Below are positions 35,079 through 41,517 of a stretch of 41,517 nt of DNA, in pieces. The first letter of the stretch is position 1; every line of letters begins with the position of its first letter. The position numbers were made by a program, and so were the translations under genes. Origin of the DNA: Pseudohaliea rubra DSM 19751 (lineage in GTDB: Bacteria; Pseudomonadota; Gammaproteobacteria; Pseudomonadales; Halieaceae); NCBI RefSeq assembly GCF_000764025.1, contig NZ_KN234769.1, positions 1 to 41,517 on the forward strand. The letters are read 5' to 3'. The notes under the pieces are model-generated. The model saw only the letters and a program-made list of their open reading frames with translations. It made no database searches and was not told the origin of the DNA.

Positions 35079-35099
35079 GGTGTCCGCTCAGGCCTCAGC
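35074..35099. terminator. hairpin between convergent methyltransferase and TetR genes
   Basis: GCTGAGG (35074-35080) pairs with CCTCAGC (35093-35099), loop of 12. It covers both stop codons. No T tract, so a weak candidate. Confidence 0.35.
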
Positions 35100-35750
35100 G
35101 TCGTCCTCGAGCATCTGCCGATAGATTGCCTCGCAGTCGCGGTAGAAGGCGAGTTCGCGTTCGCCGAGGTAGGGCGCAATCATGGTCAGGAGCTGCAGCA
35201 CCCCCTGGTGGATGGTCACCCCCTGAGGCCTCGCCGGGTGCAGGAGCCGCTCGTAGTTGAACCAGAAGGTCAGGGTCAGCGTGAGGTTGTCCACGAGACC
35301 GACCAATTGCTGGTCCTGAGCGTCGATGACGTCCCGCTGCAGTAGATTGTCGCAGATCGCGTAGAGCGCCGCGCGCTTCAACTGCAGCAGGCGCTGGAAG
35401 CCCTTGTGGACTGCCGGGTAGCGCCTCAGGAGGTCATCGAGGTTGTGGTAGAGAAAGCGGTACTGGAACATTTCTTCCAGCACCACGTACAGGTAGTACC
35501 AGTTGTTCTCGACGCCATCACGGCCGCTGGTCAGGGGCTTTTCCAGCGGCGCCGCCAGGGTCTCACCGAGGGCCACCTCGTACTGGTGGAAAAGCTCGGC
35601 GATGATCTGGTCCTTGCCCTTGAAATGGTAGTAGAGATTGCCCGGGCTGATGTCCAGCGCCAGGGCGATGTCCAGGGTTGTCGTGTGGGCCTCGCCGGCC
35701 TCGTTGAACAGTTCGAGGCTGGTGACCAGGATGCGGTCGCGGGTCTTCAC
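35088..35750 (-). CDS. TetR-family regulator, PhaD-like
   Basis: A 220-residue TetR regulator: HTH at about 20-46 (TTTLDIALALDISPGNLYYHFKGKDQII), then a helical ligand-binding domain. GTG start, weak ribosome site. It lies 18 bases after a phasin-like gene in the same orientation, and TetR-type PhaD is found beside phasins in Pseudomonas PHA clusters, which supports a role in PHA control. It probably represses or activates the granule genes. The ligand is unknown. Confidence 0.8.
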   Translation of the reverse strand: MKTRDRILVTSLELFNEAGEAHTTTLDIALALDISPGNLYYHFKGKDQIIAELFHQYEVALGETLAAPLEKPLTSGRDGVENNWYYLYVVLEEMFQYRFLYHNLDDLLRRYPAVHKGFQRLLQLKRAALYAICDNLLQRDVIDAQDQQLVGLVDNLTLTLTFWFNYERLLHPARPQGVTIHQGVLQLLTMIAPYLGERELAFYRDCEAIYRQMLEDDAEA

Positions 35751-35768
35751 GGCGGCCGCCGGAACTGC

Positions 35769-36257
35769 TCAGCGGCTGCTACCACTGCTCTTGTGCACGG
35801 GCGCTTTCTTGCGGGGCGTTGCCTTGCGGGCGGTGCCCGCACGCGCGGGACTCTTCTTGCGGGCGGCAGCCTTTTTCTTCGGCGCCTTCACGCTGCCGCT
35901 GGCGGCCAGGGCGTCGGTGAGGGCATCGACCTTGTTGGTGAGGCGGTCGATTTTCTCGTGCAGGGCGAGGAGATCCTCGCCGCGCACCGGGCGCTGCAGG
36001 TTGAAATTGTCGCGCACCCGGGTGATCCGGTCTTCCACGGACTGCCGGGCGGACTGGCTGGCCCCGCGCGCCTCTTCTTCGAGCGCCGCGCCGGCCTTGA
36101 CCAGGTCCTTGAACAGCTTCGGGGGTTCCACGCCGGCCTTCTCCAGCCGGCCCTGGGCTTCATCCACGGCGCGCCCGTAGGCGCCGACCCCGGCGAGCCA
36201 GATATGCTTGGCGATCTCGCTGGCCTTGTCGGACACCTTGCCCTTGTCATCGGTCAT
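35769..36257 (-). CDS. phasin-like protein, basic C-terminal tail (PhaF/PhaI type)
   Basis: A 162-residue PHA granule-associated protein. Residues 1-120 are helical: IWLAGVGAYGRAVDEAQGRLEKAG is the phasin start of the PhaF/PhaI family, followed by coiled coil with LHEKIDRLTNKVDALTDAL. Residues 123-162 form a Lys/Ala-rich tail (KAPKKKAAARKKSPARAG), like the histone-like end of PhaF but shorter. Such proteins coat PHA granules, and the basic tail may bind DNA. AGGAGG lies before the ATG. The upstream phasin-like gene ends with a terminator, so this gene has its own promoter. Confidence 0.85.
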   Translation of the reverse strand: MTDDKGKVSDKASEIAKHIWLAGVGAYGRAVDEAQGRLEKAGVEPPKLFKDLVKAGAALEEEARGASQSARQSVEDRITRVRDNFNLQRPVRGEDLLALHEKIDRLTNKVDALTDALAASGSVKAPKKKAAARKKSPARAGTARKATPRKKAPVHKSSGSSR

Positions 36258-36326
36258 GGCGGTACCTCCTGATTATTATGCGATGGTGGCGGACACCGGG
36301 CGATCATTAAGGCAGAAGCGGCAGCC

Positions 36327-36354
36327 AAAAAAAAGGGGCCGCAAGTGCGGCCCC
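36327..36354 (-). terminator. rho-independent terminator after the upstream phasin-like gene
   Basis: On the minus strand GGGGCCGC (36354-36347), loop ACTT, GCGGCCCC (36342-36335), then eight T (36334-36327). A perfect 8-bp stem with a T8 tract, 42 bases after the stop codon. Confidence 0.95.
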
Positions 36355-36396
36355 GGCAGTCCCAGGGGGACAAGTGAACCTGGATGGGTGCGGCCC

Positions 36397-36909
36397 TCAG
36401 GCCGCGGTCTTGAAGCCTACGGAATCCTTCAGCTCGCTGAAGCGCTCGCGGGCCCTGTCGAGGCGCGCCTCGAGTTCTTTGCGGTCGGCCAGGCCGTCGA
36501 GCTTCGGCAGCTCCATATCGTCGAGGGCGCTGCGCGCCTGCTTCTCGACCTTCTCGCCGCGCTTGACGAGCTCCGCGTACAGCTTGTCGGCCTTCTTGCG
36601 GCGGGCTTCCAGCTCACGCTGGACGGTGGTGAACTGTTCTTCCACCTGGTCGTAGGCCTTGCCGTAGAAGCCGAGGCTGGCCAGGAAAGCCTTGCGGCCG
36701 GCCTCCCGCGCGCGGGTCGCGAAGGCGTTGCCCGGTGCGGCGGCCTTGCGGCGCGGTGCGCTCTTTCGCGCGGTTGTCTTGCGTGCCGCTGTCGTCTTGC
36801 GCGCAGTGGTGCTGCGGCGAGCCGTCGTCTTTGCTGCCGGACGCTTGCGCGCCGTGCTCTTGCGCTTCGGGGCCGCCTTGGCGGCGCCAGTGCTCGTTGC
36901 TTCTGCCAT
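36397..36909 (-). CDS. phasin-like protein with a basic N-terminal tail
   Basis: A 170-residue protein. Residues 12-57 are a Lys/Arg/Ala/Thr-rich tail with repeated AARKTTAR-type units, like histone H1 or AlgP tails. Residues 60-165 are helical, begin NAFATRAREAGRKAFLASLGFYGKAYDQVEEQF and resemble the phasin segment of the next gene. So the tail is at the N-terminus here and at the C-terminus in the neighbour. It may bind granules and nucleic acid. AAGGAGGAAG precedes the ATG, and an AT-rich block with TCTAAT lies upstream as a possible promoter. Confidence 0.8.
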   Translation of the reverse strand: MAEATSTGAAKAAPKRKSTARKRPAAKTTARRSTTARKTTAARKTTARKSAPRRKAAAPGNAFATRAREAGRKAFLASLGFYGKAYDQVEEQFTTVQRELEARRKKADKLYAELVKRGEKVEKQARSALDDMELPKLDGLADRKELEARLDRARERFSELKDSVGFKTAA

Positions 36910-36997
36910 GACTGCTTCCTCCTTGTCGCGGACGGGCCTCTGCCCGGTCCTGAAACTGCTGTGGCGTCTACCACTCAGCGCGGAAGATAGAGCAAAA

Positions 36998-37018
36998 AAT
37001 TAGAATAAACATACTAAA
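36998..37018 (-). promoter_or_regulatory. AT-rich promoter candidate for the phasin-like gene
   Basis: In this AT-rich island of otherwise GC-rich DNA, the minus strand holds TCTAAT, a 5/6 match to TATAAT. No strong -35 was seen. It lies about 90 bases before the ATG of the phasin-like gene. Confidence 0.4.
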
Positions 37019-37078
37019 GCGACAGCGCCGGGCTGCCGTGGACCGGGAGGGTGGGCAGAGCGTGGTGCGTGGAGGGTG

Positions 37079-37101
37079 AAAAGCGGGCGCTGAGCGCCCG
37101 C
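37079..37101 (-). terminator. rho-independent terminator after pckA
   Basis: On the minus strand GCGGGCGC (37101-37094), loop TCA, GCGCCCGC (37090-37083), then TTTT (37082-37079). It starts 6 bases after the pckA stop. Confidence 0.85.
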
Positions 37102-37106
37102 GTCGC

Positions 37107-38666
37107 TCAGTCGGCCTGCGGGCCGGCGGCCACGACGGCCGCGGAGGGGTTGAACAGCTGGATGTTGTCCTGGAACAGCCGTGCCAGCTTGCTGGCCTGC
37201 GCATCGTAGGCGGCTCTGTCGCCCCAGTTTTCCCGCGGATTGACAAAACGGTCTTCGACGCCGGGGATCTGTACCGGGAAGTCCAGGTTGAGGATGTCGA
37301 GGTGGCCGGTTTCGGCGCCGATCAGCTTGCCGCTCTGGGCGGCGTGCACGACGGCGCGGGTGACCGGGATCGGGAAGCGTGAGCCCGTGCCCCCGGGTGC
37401 GCCGGAGCCGCCCGTCCAGCCGGTGTTGACCAGGTAGACCTGGCTGCCGAAGTCGTCAATGCGCTTCATCAGCAGCTCGGCATAGTCGTTGGCCGGGCGC
37501 GGCATGAAGGGCGCACCAAAACAGGTAGAGAACGTCGGGTGAATGCCCGCTGCCGCGCCCACTTCCGTGGAGCCGACGCGGGCCGTGTAGCCGCTCAGGA
37601 AATGAAAGGCGGCGGCCTCCTTGGACAGGATGGCGATGGGCGGCAGCACCCCGGAGACATCGCAGGTCAGGAAGATGACGCAGTTGGGCTCGCCGGCGGC
37701 ATTGGCCAGCACCCGCTTGGGGACATGAACGAGCGGATAGCAGCAGCGGCCGTTCTCGGTCAGGCTTGTATCGTCGTAGTCGGCGTGGCCGCGTTCGTCG
37801 ACCACCACATTCTCGACGATGGCCCCGAAGCGGATCGCGTCCCAGATGATCGGCTCGTTTTCCTGGGACAGGTTGATGGTTTTGGCGTAGCAGCCGCCCT
37901 CGAGGTTGAACACTGAGCCGCGGGTCCAGCCGTGCTCGTCGTCGCCAATGAGGTAGCGCTCCGGGTCTGCCGACAGGGTGGTCTTGCCGGTGCCGGAGAG
38001 ACCGAAGAACAGTGTCGTCTCGCCGTCCTCGCTGACGTTGGCAGAGCAGTGCATGGCCATCACATCCTTCTCTGGCAGCAGGAAGTTCTGCACGGAGAAC
38101 ATGGATTTTTTCATCTCTCCGCCGTACTGCATGCCGGCAATAAGAATCTTGCGCTGGCCGAAGTTGACGATCACCGTGGCGTCGGAGTTGGTGCCGTCGC
38201 GCTCCGGCTCACAGCTGAAGCCCGGCGCATTGAGGACGGTCCACACCGGCTTGTGGTCACTGTTGTACTGCGCCGGCTTGATGAACATGTTGCGGCCGAA
38301 GAGGCCGTGCCAGGCCCACTCGGTGATGACCTGCACGGGCAGATAGTGATCGCTGTGGGCGCCGACATGCAGGTGGGAGACGAAGCGGTCACGGCAGCCC
38401 AGGTAACTCTCGACCCGATCCCAGAGCGCATCGAAGCGATCGGCCTCGAAGGGGCGGTTGACGCTGCCCCAGGCAATGGCATCCTCGCTCGATGGCTCCC
38501 GCACGATGTAGCGATCGGCAGGCGAGCGTCCGGTGCGCTTTCCGGTGGTGACCAGGAGAGCCCCGGTGTCAGTGAGTGTGCCCTCGCCGCGCTTCAGCGC
38601 CTGCTCTACAAACTGGGCGGGCTCCAGGTCGACGTATTCCTGGCCTAGCTGCGTGTCTGCGGTCAT
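37107..38666 (-). CDS. pckA: phosphoenolpyruvate carboxykinase (ATP)
   Basis: Converts oxaloacetate and ATP to phosphoenolpyruvate, the first step of gluconeogenesis. It has 519 residues (E. coli 540). P-loop GLSGTGKTT (222-230), the GDDEHGW segment (241-247) and the substrate Arg in [13 protein letters not shown] (41-53) are intact, so it should be active. The gene lies beside hslO, as it does in Pseudomonas from memory. A promoter candidate lies 79 bases upstream. Confidence 0.97.
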   Translation of the reverse strand: MTADTQLGQEYVDLEPAQFVEQALKRGEGTLTDTGALLVTTGKRTGRSPADRYIVREPSSEDAIAWGSVNRPFEADRFDALWDRVESYLGCRDRFVSHLHVGAHSDHYLPVQVITEWAWHGLFGRNMFIKPAQYNSDHKPVWTVLNAPGFSCEPERDGTNSDATVIVNFGQRKILIAGMQYGGEMKKSMFSVQNFLLPEKDVMAMHCSANVSEDGETTLFFGLSGTGKTTLSADPERYLIGDDEHGWTRGSVFNLEGGCYAKTINLSQENEPIIWDAIRFGAIVENVVVDERGHADYDDTSLTENGRCCYPLVHVPKRVLANAAGEPNCVIFLTCDVSGVLPPIAILSKEAAAFHFLSGYTARVGSTEVGAAAGIHPTFSTCFGAPFMPRPANDYAELLMKRIDDFGSQVYLVNTGWTGGSGAPGGTGSRFPIPVTRAVVHAAQSGKLIGAETGHLDILNLDFPVQIPGVEDRFVNPRENWGDRAAYDAQASKLARLFQDNIQLFNPSAAVVAAGPQAD

Positions 38667-38744
38667 CGATCAATCCTGTCGGCTGTCCCGCCACGCAGCG
38701 GGATCGGGAGTCGGCCGGAGGCCGGGTCGGTTTTCGGGGTCGCG

Positions 38745-38774
38745 ATTATGGCAGATTACCGGCCGCCGTGCGAA
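38745..38774 (-). promoter_or_regulatory. candidate pckA promoter
   Basis: On the minus strand TTCGCA (38774-38769, 4/6 to TTGACA), an 18-base spacer and CATAAT (38750-38745, 5/6 to TATAAT), about 79 bases before the pckA ATG and within the 123-base hslO-pckA gap. Confidence 0.4.
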
Positions 38775-38789
38775 CGCCGGCGGGCGCGG

Positions 38790-39677
38790 TCAGTGGAGCG
38801 GGTCGATCTGCCCCGGGAGCAGCTCCTGCGCTTCGAAAATATACTGCTGGTTGCAGAACTCGCAGTCCATGGTGACCGAGCCCTGTTCCCGGAGGATGTC
38901 GCGGATCTCGGCCTCGCCGAGGGTGGTCAGGGCCTGGCGGCTGCGCTCCCGGGAGCAGCTACAGCTGAAGCGCACCGGCTGAGCGTCAAAGAGGCGAACC
39001 GGGTCTTCGTGGTAGAGCCGGTAAAGGAGTTCTGCCGGCTCCAGTGCCAGCAGCTCTTCCCGGGAGACGGTGGCGGCCAGGGTACAGGCATGTGCCCACT
39101 GCGCCTCGCGCGCCAGCGGATCCGGCGTGAGCTGGCTTGGCAGCTGCTGGAGGAGCAGGCCGGCGGCGCGGCTCCCGTCGCAGGCCAGCCATACGCGCGT
39201 ATGCAGCTGCTCGGACTGTTCGAAGTAGGCGTCGAGGCTGGCGGCGAGGGACTCGCCCTGCAGGGGGACGATCCCCTGGTAGCGGCTCCCGCGCTCCGGC
39301 TCCACGGTGATGGCCAGCTGGCCCTCGCTGAGGAGTTCCTCAAACCCGCTGGCGGTTGCCTCCTGGGCGCCCCGGGCAATCGCGCGCACGGCGAGGTCGC
39401 TGGTGCACTCGGCCATGATCAGCGGTACCTGGCCGCTGCTGCGGGCCTGCAGCGTGAGCCTGCCCTGGAACTTGAGGGTGGTAGCCAGAAGTACGGCGGC
39501 GGCGAGGAATTCGCCGAGGAGGTCGCGGACTCCCGGGGCGTACTGATGGTTCTGCAGGATGGCCGCGAGGGCGCCGTCAACCCGCGTGCTTTCCCCGCGC
39601 AGGTCCGCCCCCTCGAACAGGAAGCGGCGCACGGTGCTGGCGTCAGGGGCAGCGTGATCGCGGGTCGGTGCAGTCAT
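38790..39677 (-). CDS. hslO: redox-regulated chaperone Hsp33
   Basis: Cytosolic chaperone activated by oxidation. It has 295 residues. The zinc cysteines are Cys239 and Cys241 (CSC) and Cys272 and Cys275 (CEFC), the typical CxC and CxxC arrangement. The N-terminal substrate-binding domain has LGEFLAAAVLLATTLKFQGRLTLQ. The frame is open 59 codons further upstream, but the ATG giving MTAPTRDHAA is chosen because the longer part overlaps the divergent EamA gene. Start site support is weak. Confidence 0.95.
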   Translation of the reverse strand: MTAPTRDHAAPDASTVRRFLFEGADLRGESTRVDGALAAILQNHQYAPGVRDLLGEFLAAAVLLATTLKFQGRLTLQARSSGQVPLIMAECTSDLAVRAIARGAQEATASGFEELLSEGQLAITVEPERGSRYQGIVPLQGESLAASLDAYFEQSEQLHTRVWLACDGSRAAGLLLQQLPSQLTPDPLAREAQWAHACTLAATVSREELLALEPAELLYRLYHEDPVRLFDAQPVRFSCSCSRERSRQALTTLGEAEIRDILREQGSVTMDCEFCNQQYIFEAQELLPGQIDPLH

Positions 39678-39746
39678 AGGCGCTATGGTACCGCATTCAC
39701 GGCTGCTCCTGTGGTACCTTCCGCGCTCCGCGCCGGGAGAGCGTTC

Positions 39747-40628
39747 GTGAACACAGCCATGCTCTACAGCGCCACGGTGCTGATCTGGGGCACAACCTGG
39801 ATCGCCATCAGCTACCAGCTCGAAGGTGTGGCGCCGATGGTCTCCATTGCCCACCGCTTTGCGCTGTCGGCGGCCCTGCTGCTCCTGCTCCTGGTGCCGA
39901 CGCGGCGGCTGGTCCGCCTAGCGCCCCGGGACCACGGCTTCGTGTTTCTGCAGGGGCTCTTTCTCTTCTCTGGCAACTACCTTTTCATCTACGCCGGCGC
40001 GGCCGAGCTGGCCAGTGGTCTGATTGCGGTGATCTTCTCCACCATGGTGATCTTCAATAGCGTCGGGGGTGCGCTTTTCCTGCGCCTTCCGGTCAGTCTC
40101 TGGGTTGCCCTGGGCGGGCTGCTCGGCCTTGCCGGGATGGCTGGCATCTTCCTGCCGGAGCTGGCGCAGGTTGATGGCTCTGCGGCGACGCTGCGGGCCT
40201 TCGGGCTCTGCCTGACCGGTACGCTGTGCGCCTCCCTCGGCAACATCATTGCCGCCCGCAACCACCGCCAGCAGTTGCCGGTGCTGACCTGCAATACCTG
40301 GGGCATGCTCTACGGCTGCCTGACGCTCTATGCCGCAGCCCTGCTTGCCGGGACCCCGCTGGTCCTGCCACTCGAGCGCGACTACCTGTTATCCCTGGGC
40401 TATCTGGCTGTGTTAGGTTCTGTGATCGCCTTCTGGGCCTATGTCACGCTCATCGGTCGCATCGGTCCGGATCGTGCCTCCTACACGACGCTGCTCTTCC
40501 CGCTGGTGGCCCTCGCTGTGTCGACGATGTTCGAGGGTTACCGCTGGAGCCTGCCTGCGGTCCTGGGCCTCGCGCTCGCGCTCGTGTTCGCCGGCAACTG
40601 GCTTGCCATGCGGCGCCAGCGCGGCTGA
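39747..40628 (+). CDS. EamA/DMT-family transporter
   Basis: A 293-residue inner-membrane protein with about ten hydrophobic helices in two EamA repeats; WGTTWIAISYQLEGVAPMVSIAHRF starts the first and the stretch around VIAFWAYVTLIGRIGPDRASY is in the second. Drug/metabolite transporters of this type export amino acids or metabolites, with unknown substrate here. The GTG start has GGGAG about 8 bases upstream; the frame is open far upstream, but that part is antisense to hslO. It ends 48 bases before the PHA-system gene. Confidence 0.88.
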   Translation: MNTAMLYSATVLIWGTTWIAISYQLEGVAPMVSIAHRFALSAALLLLLLVPTRRLVRLAPRDHGFVFLQGLFLFSGNYLFIYAGAAELASGLIAVIFSTMVIFNSVGGALFLRLPVSLWVALGGLLGLAGMAGIFLPELAQVDGSAATLRAFGLCLTGTLCASLGNIIAARNHRQQLPVLTCNTWGMLYGCLTLYAAALLAGTPLVLPLERDYLLSLGYLAVLGSVIAFWAYVTLIGRIGPDRASYTTLLFPLVALAVSTMFEGYRWSLPAVLGLALALVFAGNWLAMRRQRG

Positions 40629-40630
40629 CC

Positions 40631-40636
40631 TATACT
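40631..40636 (+). promoter_or_regulatory. possible -10 for the PHA-system gene
   Basis: TATACT (5/6), 40 bases before the ATG of the PHA-system protein; no convincing -35. Confidence 0.3.
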
Positions 40637-40676
40637 GCGGCCTTTCGCTCACCCCTACGCTGTCTCCGGAGGTCCC

Positions 40677-40955
40677 ATGGCCAGCTTCCGCCTGCGCAAG
40701 GCGACCACCCAGTCCCGCCCCGAGCTACGAGAAACGGCTGCTGCCCTTGCCGCTGAACTGGAGGCAGCGCACGGTGTGCGCGCGCGCTGGGAGAATGATG
40801 ATGTGGTCGCTATCCGCGGGGCCGGTGTGGAGGGGCGCGTGACCCTCAGCGACGACGCGGTGGAGGTGTCCGTACGCCTGGGGCTGCTGGCGTCGGCCTT
40901 CCAGGGGCCGCTCCGGGCCGAGATCGAGCGCTACCTCGACAAGCACGTCAGCTGA
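40677..40955 (+). CDS. polyhydroxyalkanoic acid system protein
   Basis: A 92-residue small protein resembling the PHA_gran_rgn family (PF09650): helix then LAAELEAAHGVRARWENDDVVAIRG, VEGRVTLSDDAVEVSVRLG and LLASAFQGPLRAEIERYLDKH. Function unknown; linked to PHA granules in other bacteria. GGAGG lies before the ATG. The last 8 bases overlap the end of the patatin gene on the other strand. Confidence 0.8.
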   Translation: MASFRLRKATTQSRPELRETAAALAAELEAAHGVRARWENDDVVAIRGAGVEGRVTLSDDAVEVSVRLGLLASAFQGPLRAEIERYLDKHVS

Positions 40956-41517
40956 CGCTGACCCGGGCGAGAGGGTCGGTCCCCGCTACCTGGGCGGCAA
41001 AGGCATCGGCCAGCTCCTGCCCTCGCTCCATACAGCGGCGCCAGTTCGCCTGGCGCTCCTGTGTTGCCATCGTCGTGAAGTCCCCCCGGTCCGGTATCTT
41101 CCCCTGCGGGAGGCTGGCAACAAAAGCCGGGTGGGGTGCGATCAGCACCAGGCGGTCGACCAGCTCCGGTGCCAGCCGGCGCCAGGGCAGGAATTTGTCG
41201 AACCAGCCGGGCGTCAGGTCGCCGCGAAAGTGTGGGTAAAGAATGAGTCCGGCACTGCGCAGGGGCCGGGGATCGAAGTGGTAGTCGATGATGCCGCCAT
41301 CCCAGTAGTGTCCCGGCGGTGCGCCGGGGATAGTCCGTTCCCCGGCCAGCAGGAAGGGGATTGACCCGCTCGCATGAAGTACCGCCCGGGCATTCCCGGC
41401 GGTGAGTGGCGCGGTGGTGGTGGCAAAGCCCGGCAGCGCCGGCGCCGCTGTGCCGGCGCCGGTGGCGGCGTGGGTGGCCGCGCGGCTGGAAAACAACACG
41501 CGCTGGAAGGCAGCGGC
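40948..41517 (-). CDS. patatin-like phospholipase, 5' part cut by window edge
   Basis: The frame is open to the right edge, so the N-terminus with the Ser motif GxSxG is missing. The C-terminal part contains HYWDGGIIDYHFD, the DGG motif with the catalytic Asp of the patatin Ser-Asp dyad. FLLAGERTIPGAPP and LILYPHFRG also fit patatins. The likely reaction is acyl-ester hydrolysis on lipids. A GTG at 41499 is not a credible start. A total of 189 codons are visible. Confidence 0.85.
   Translation of the reverse strand, partial: AAAFQRVLFSSRAATHAATGAGTAAPALPGFATTTAPLTAGNARAVLHASGSIPFLLAGERTIPGAPPGHYWDGGIIDYHFDPRPLRSAGLILYPHFRGDLTPGWFDKFLPWRRLAPELVDRLVLIAPHPAFVASLPQGKIPDRGDFTTMATQERQANWRRCMERGQELADAFAAQVAGTDPLARVSVS

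Noticed and set aside
36260-36275. CATAAT before the PhaF/PhaI-type gene as its -10 box
   Set aside because: It lies directly against the AGGAGG ribosome site, so a start there would cut the leader and lose the site.
38748-39746. Extension of the EamA gene by 333 codons
   Set aside because: It is antisense to hslO and shows no hydrophobic helices; the transporter begins at the GTG at 39747.

Overview
The window is 41.5 kb of GC-rich, densely coded bacterial chromosome. It carries 38 complete protein genes and two cut by the window edges. Gene content points to a gammaproteobacterium: argH-algZ-algR-hemCDXY, lptM-lysA-dapF-DUF484, trxA-rho-ubiD, pckA beside hslO, dsbB, gshA, a YheS-type ABC-F and a TIGR02444-type gene. 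From memory, many of these sit in one region of the Pseudomonas chromosome, here rearranged. PHA-related genes and a TonB-Xanth-Caul-type receptor suggest an aerobic, carbon-storing, probably aquatic or marine organism. I cannot place the genus. No rRNA, tRNA, CRISPR array, insertion sequence or phage gene was seen.

Layout. (1) 1-4130, minus strand: DUF484 (cut), dapF, lysA, a 40-codon lptM and argH: lysine/peptidoglycan and arginine synthesis. (2) 4224-10418, plus strand: the AlgZ/AlgR-type pair, then hemC-hemD-hemX-hemY with overlapping stops and starts. (3) 10522-13911, minus strand: ubiD, rho, trxA. (4) 13946-17521: GIY-YIG protein, YheS-type ABC-F, TIGR02444-type protein and an FKBP lipoprotein. 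(5) 17632-19743, minus strand: gshA-dsbB, thiol redox. (6) 19744-25481: a candidate phosphate-scavenging island made of a TonB-dependent receptor, an overlapping secreted purple-acid-phosphatase-like enzyme and a convergent second metallophosphoesterase, with PhoB-like 11-bp-periodic elements in both upstream regions. (7) 25659-31683, minus strand: moaA, a MoxR ATPase, a CoxE-like VWA protein, DUF1631 and PilZ, a likely five-gene operon. (8) 31829-35078: a DASS/SLC13 transporter, a PqiA-like protein, a peroxiredoxin and a methyltransferase. (9) 35088-41517: a PhaD-like TetR regulator, two phasin-like proteins with basic tails, pckA, hslO, an EamA transporter, a PHA-system protein and a cut patatin.

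Most of the window is housekeeping. The parts that most deserve a second look are the phosphate island (six consecutive 11-bp units at 19890-19955, a Pho-box match at 25464-25481, and a metallophosphoesterase with acidic residues at three usual histidine positions), the DUF1631 protein with an internal domain duplication in the molybdenum/MoxR/PilZ operon, and the two phasin-like proteins with basic tails at opposite ends.

All family assignments come from reading translated sequence and remembered motifs; no database search was run. Promoter and hairpin calls are by eye.
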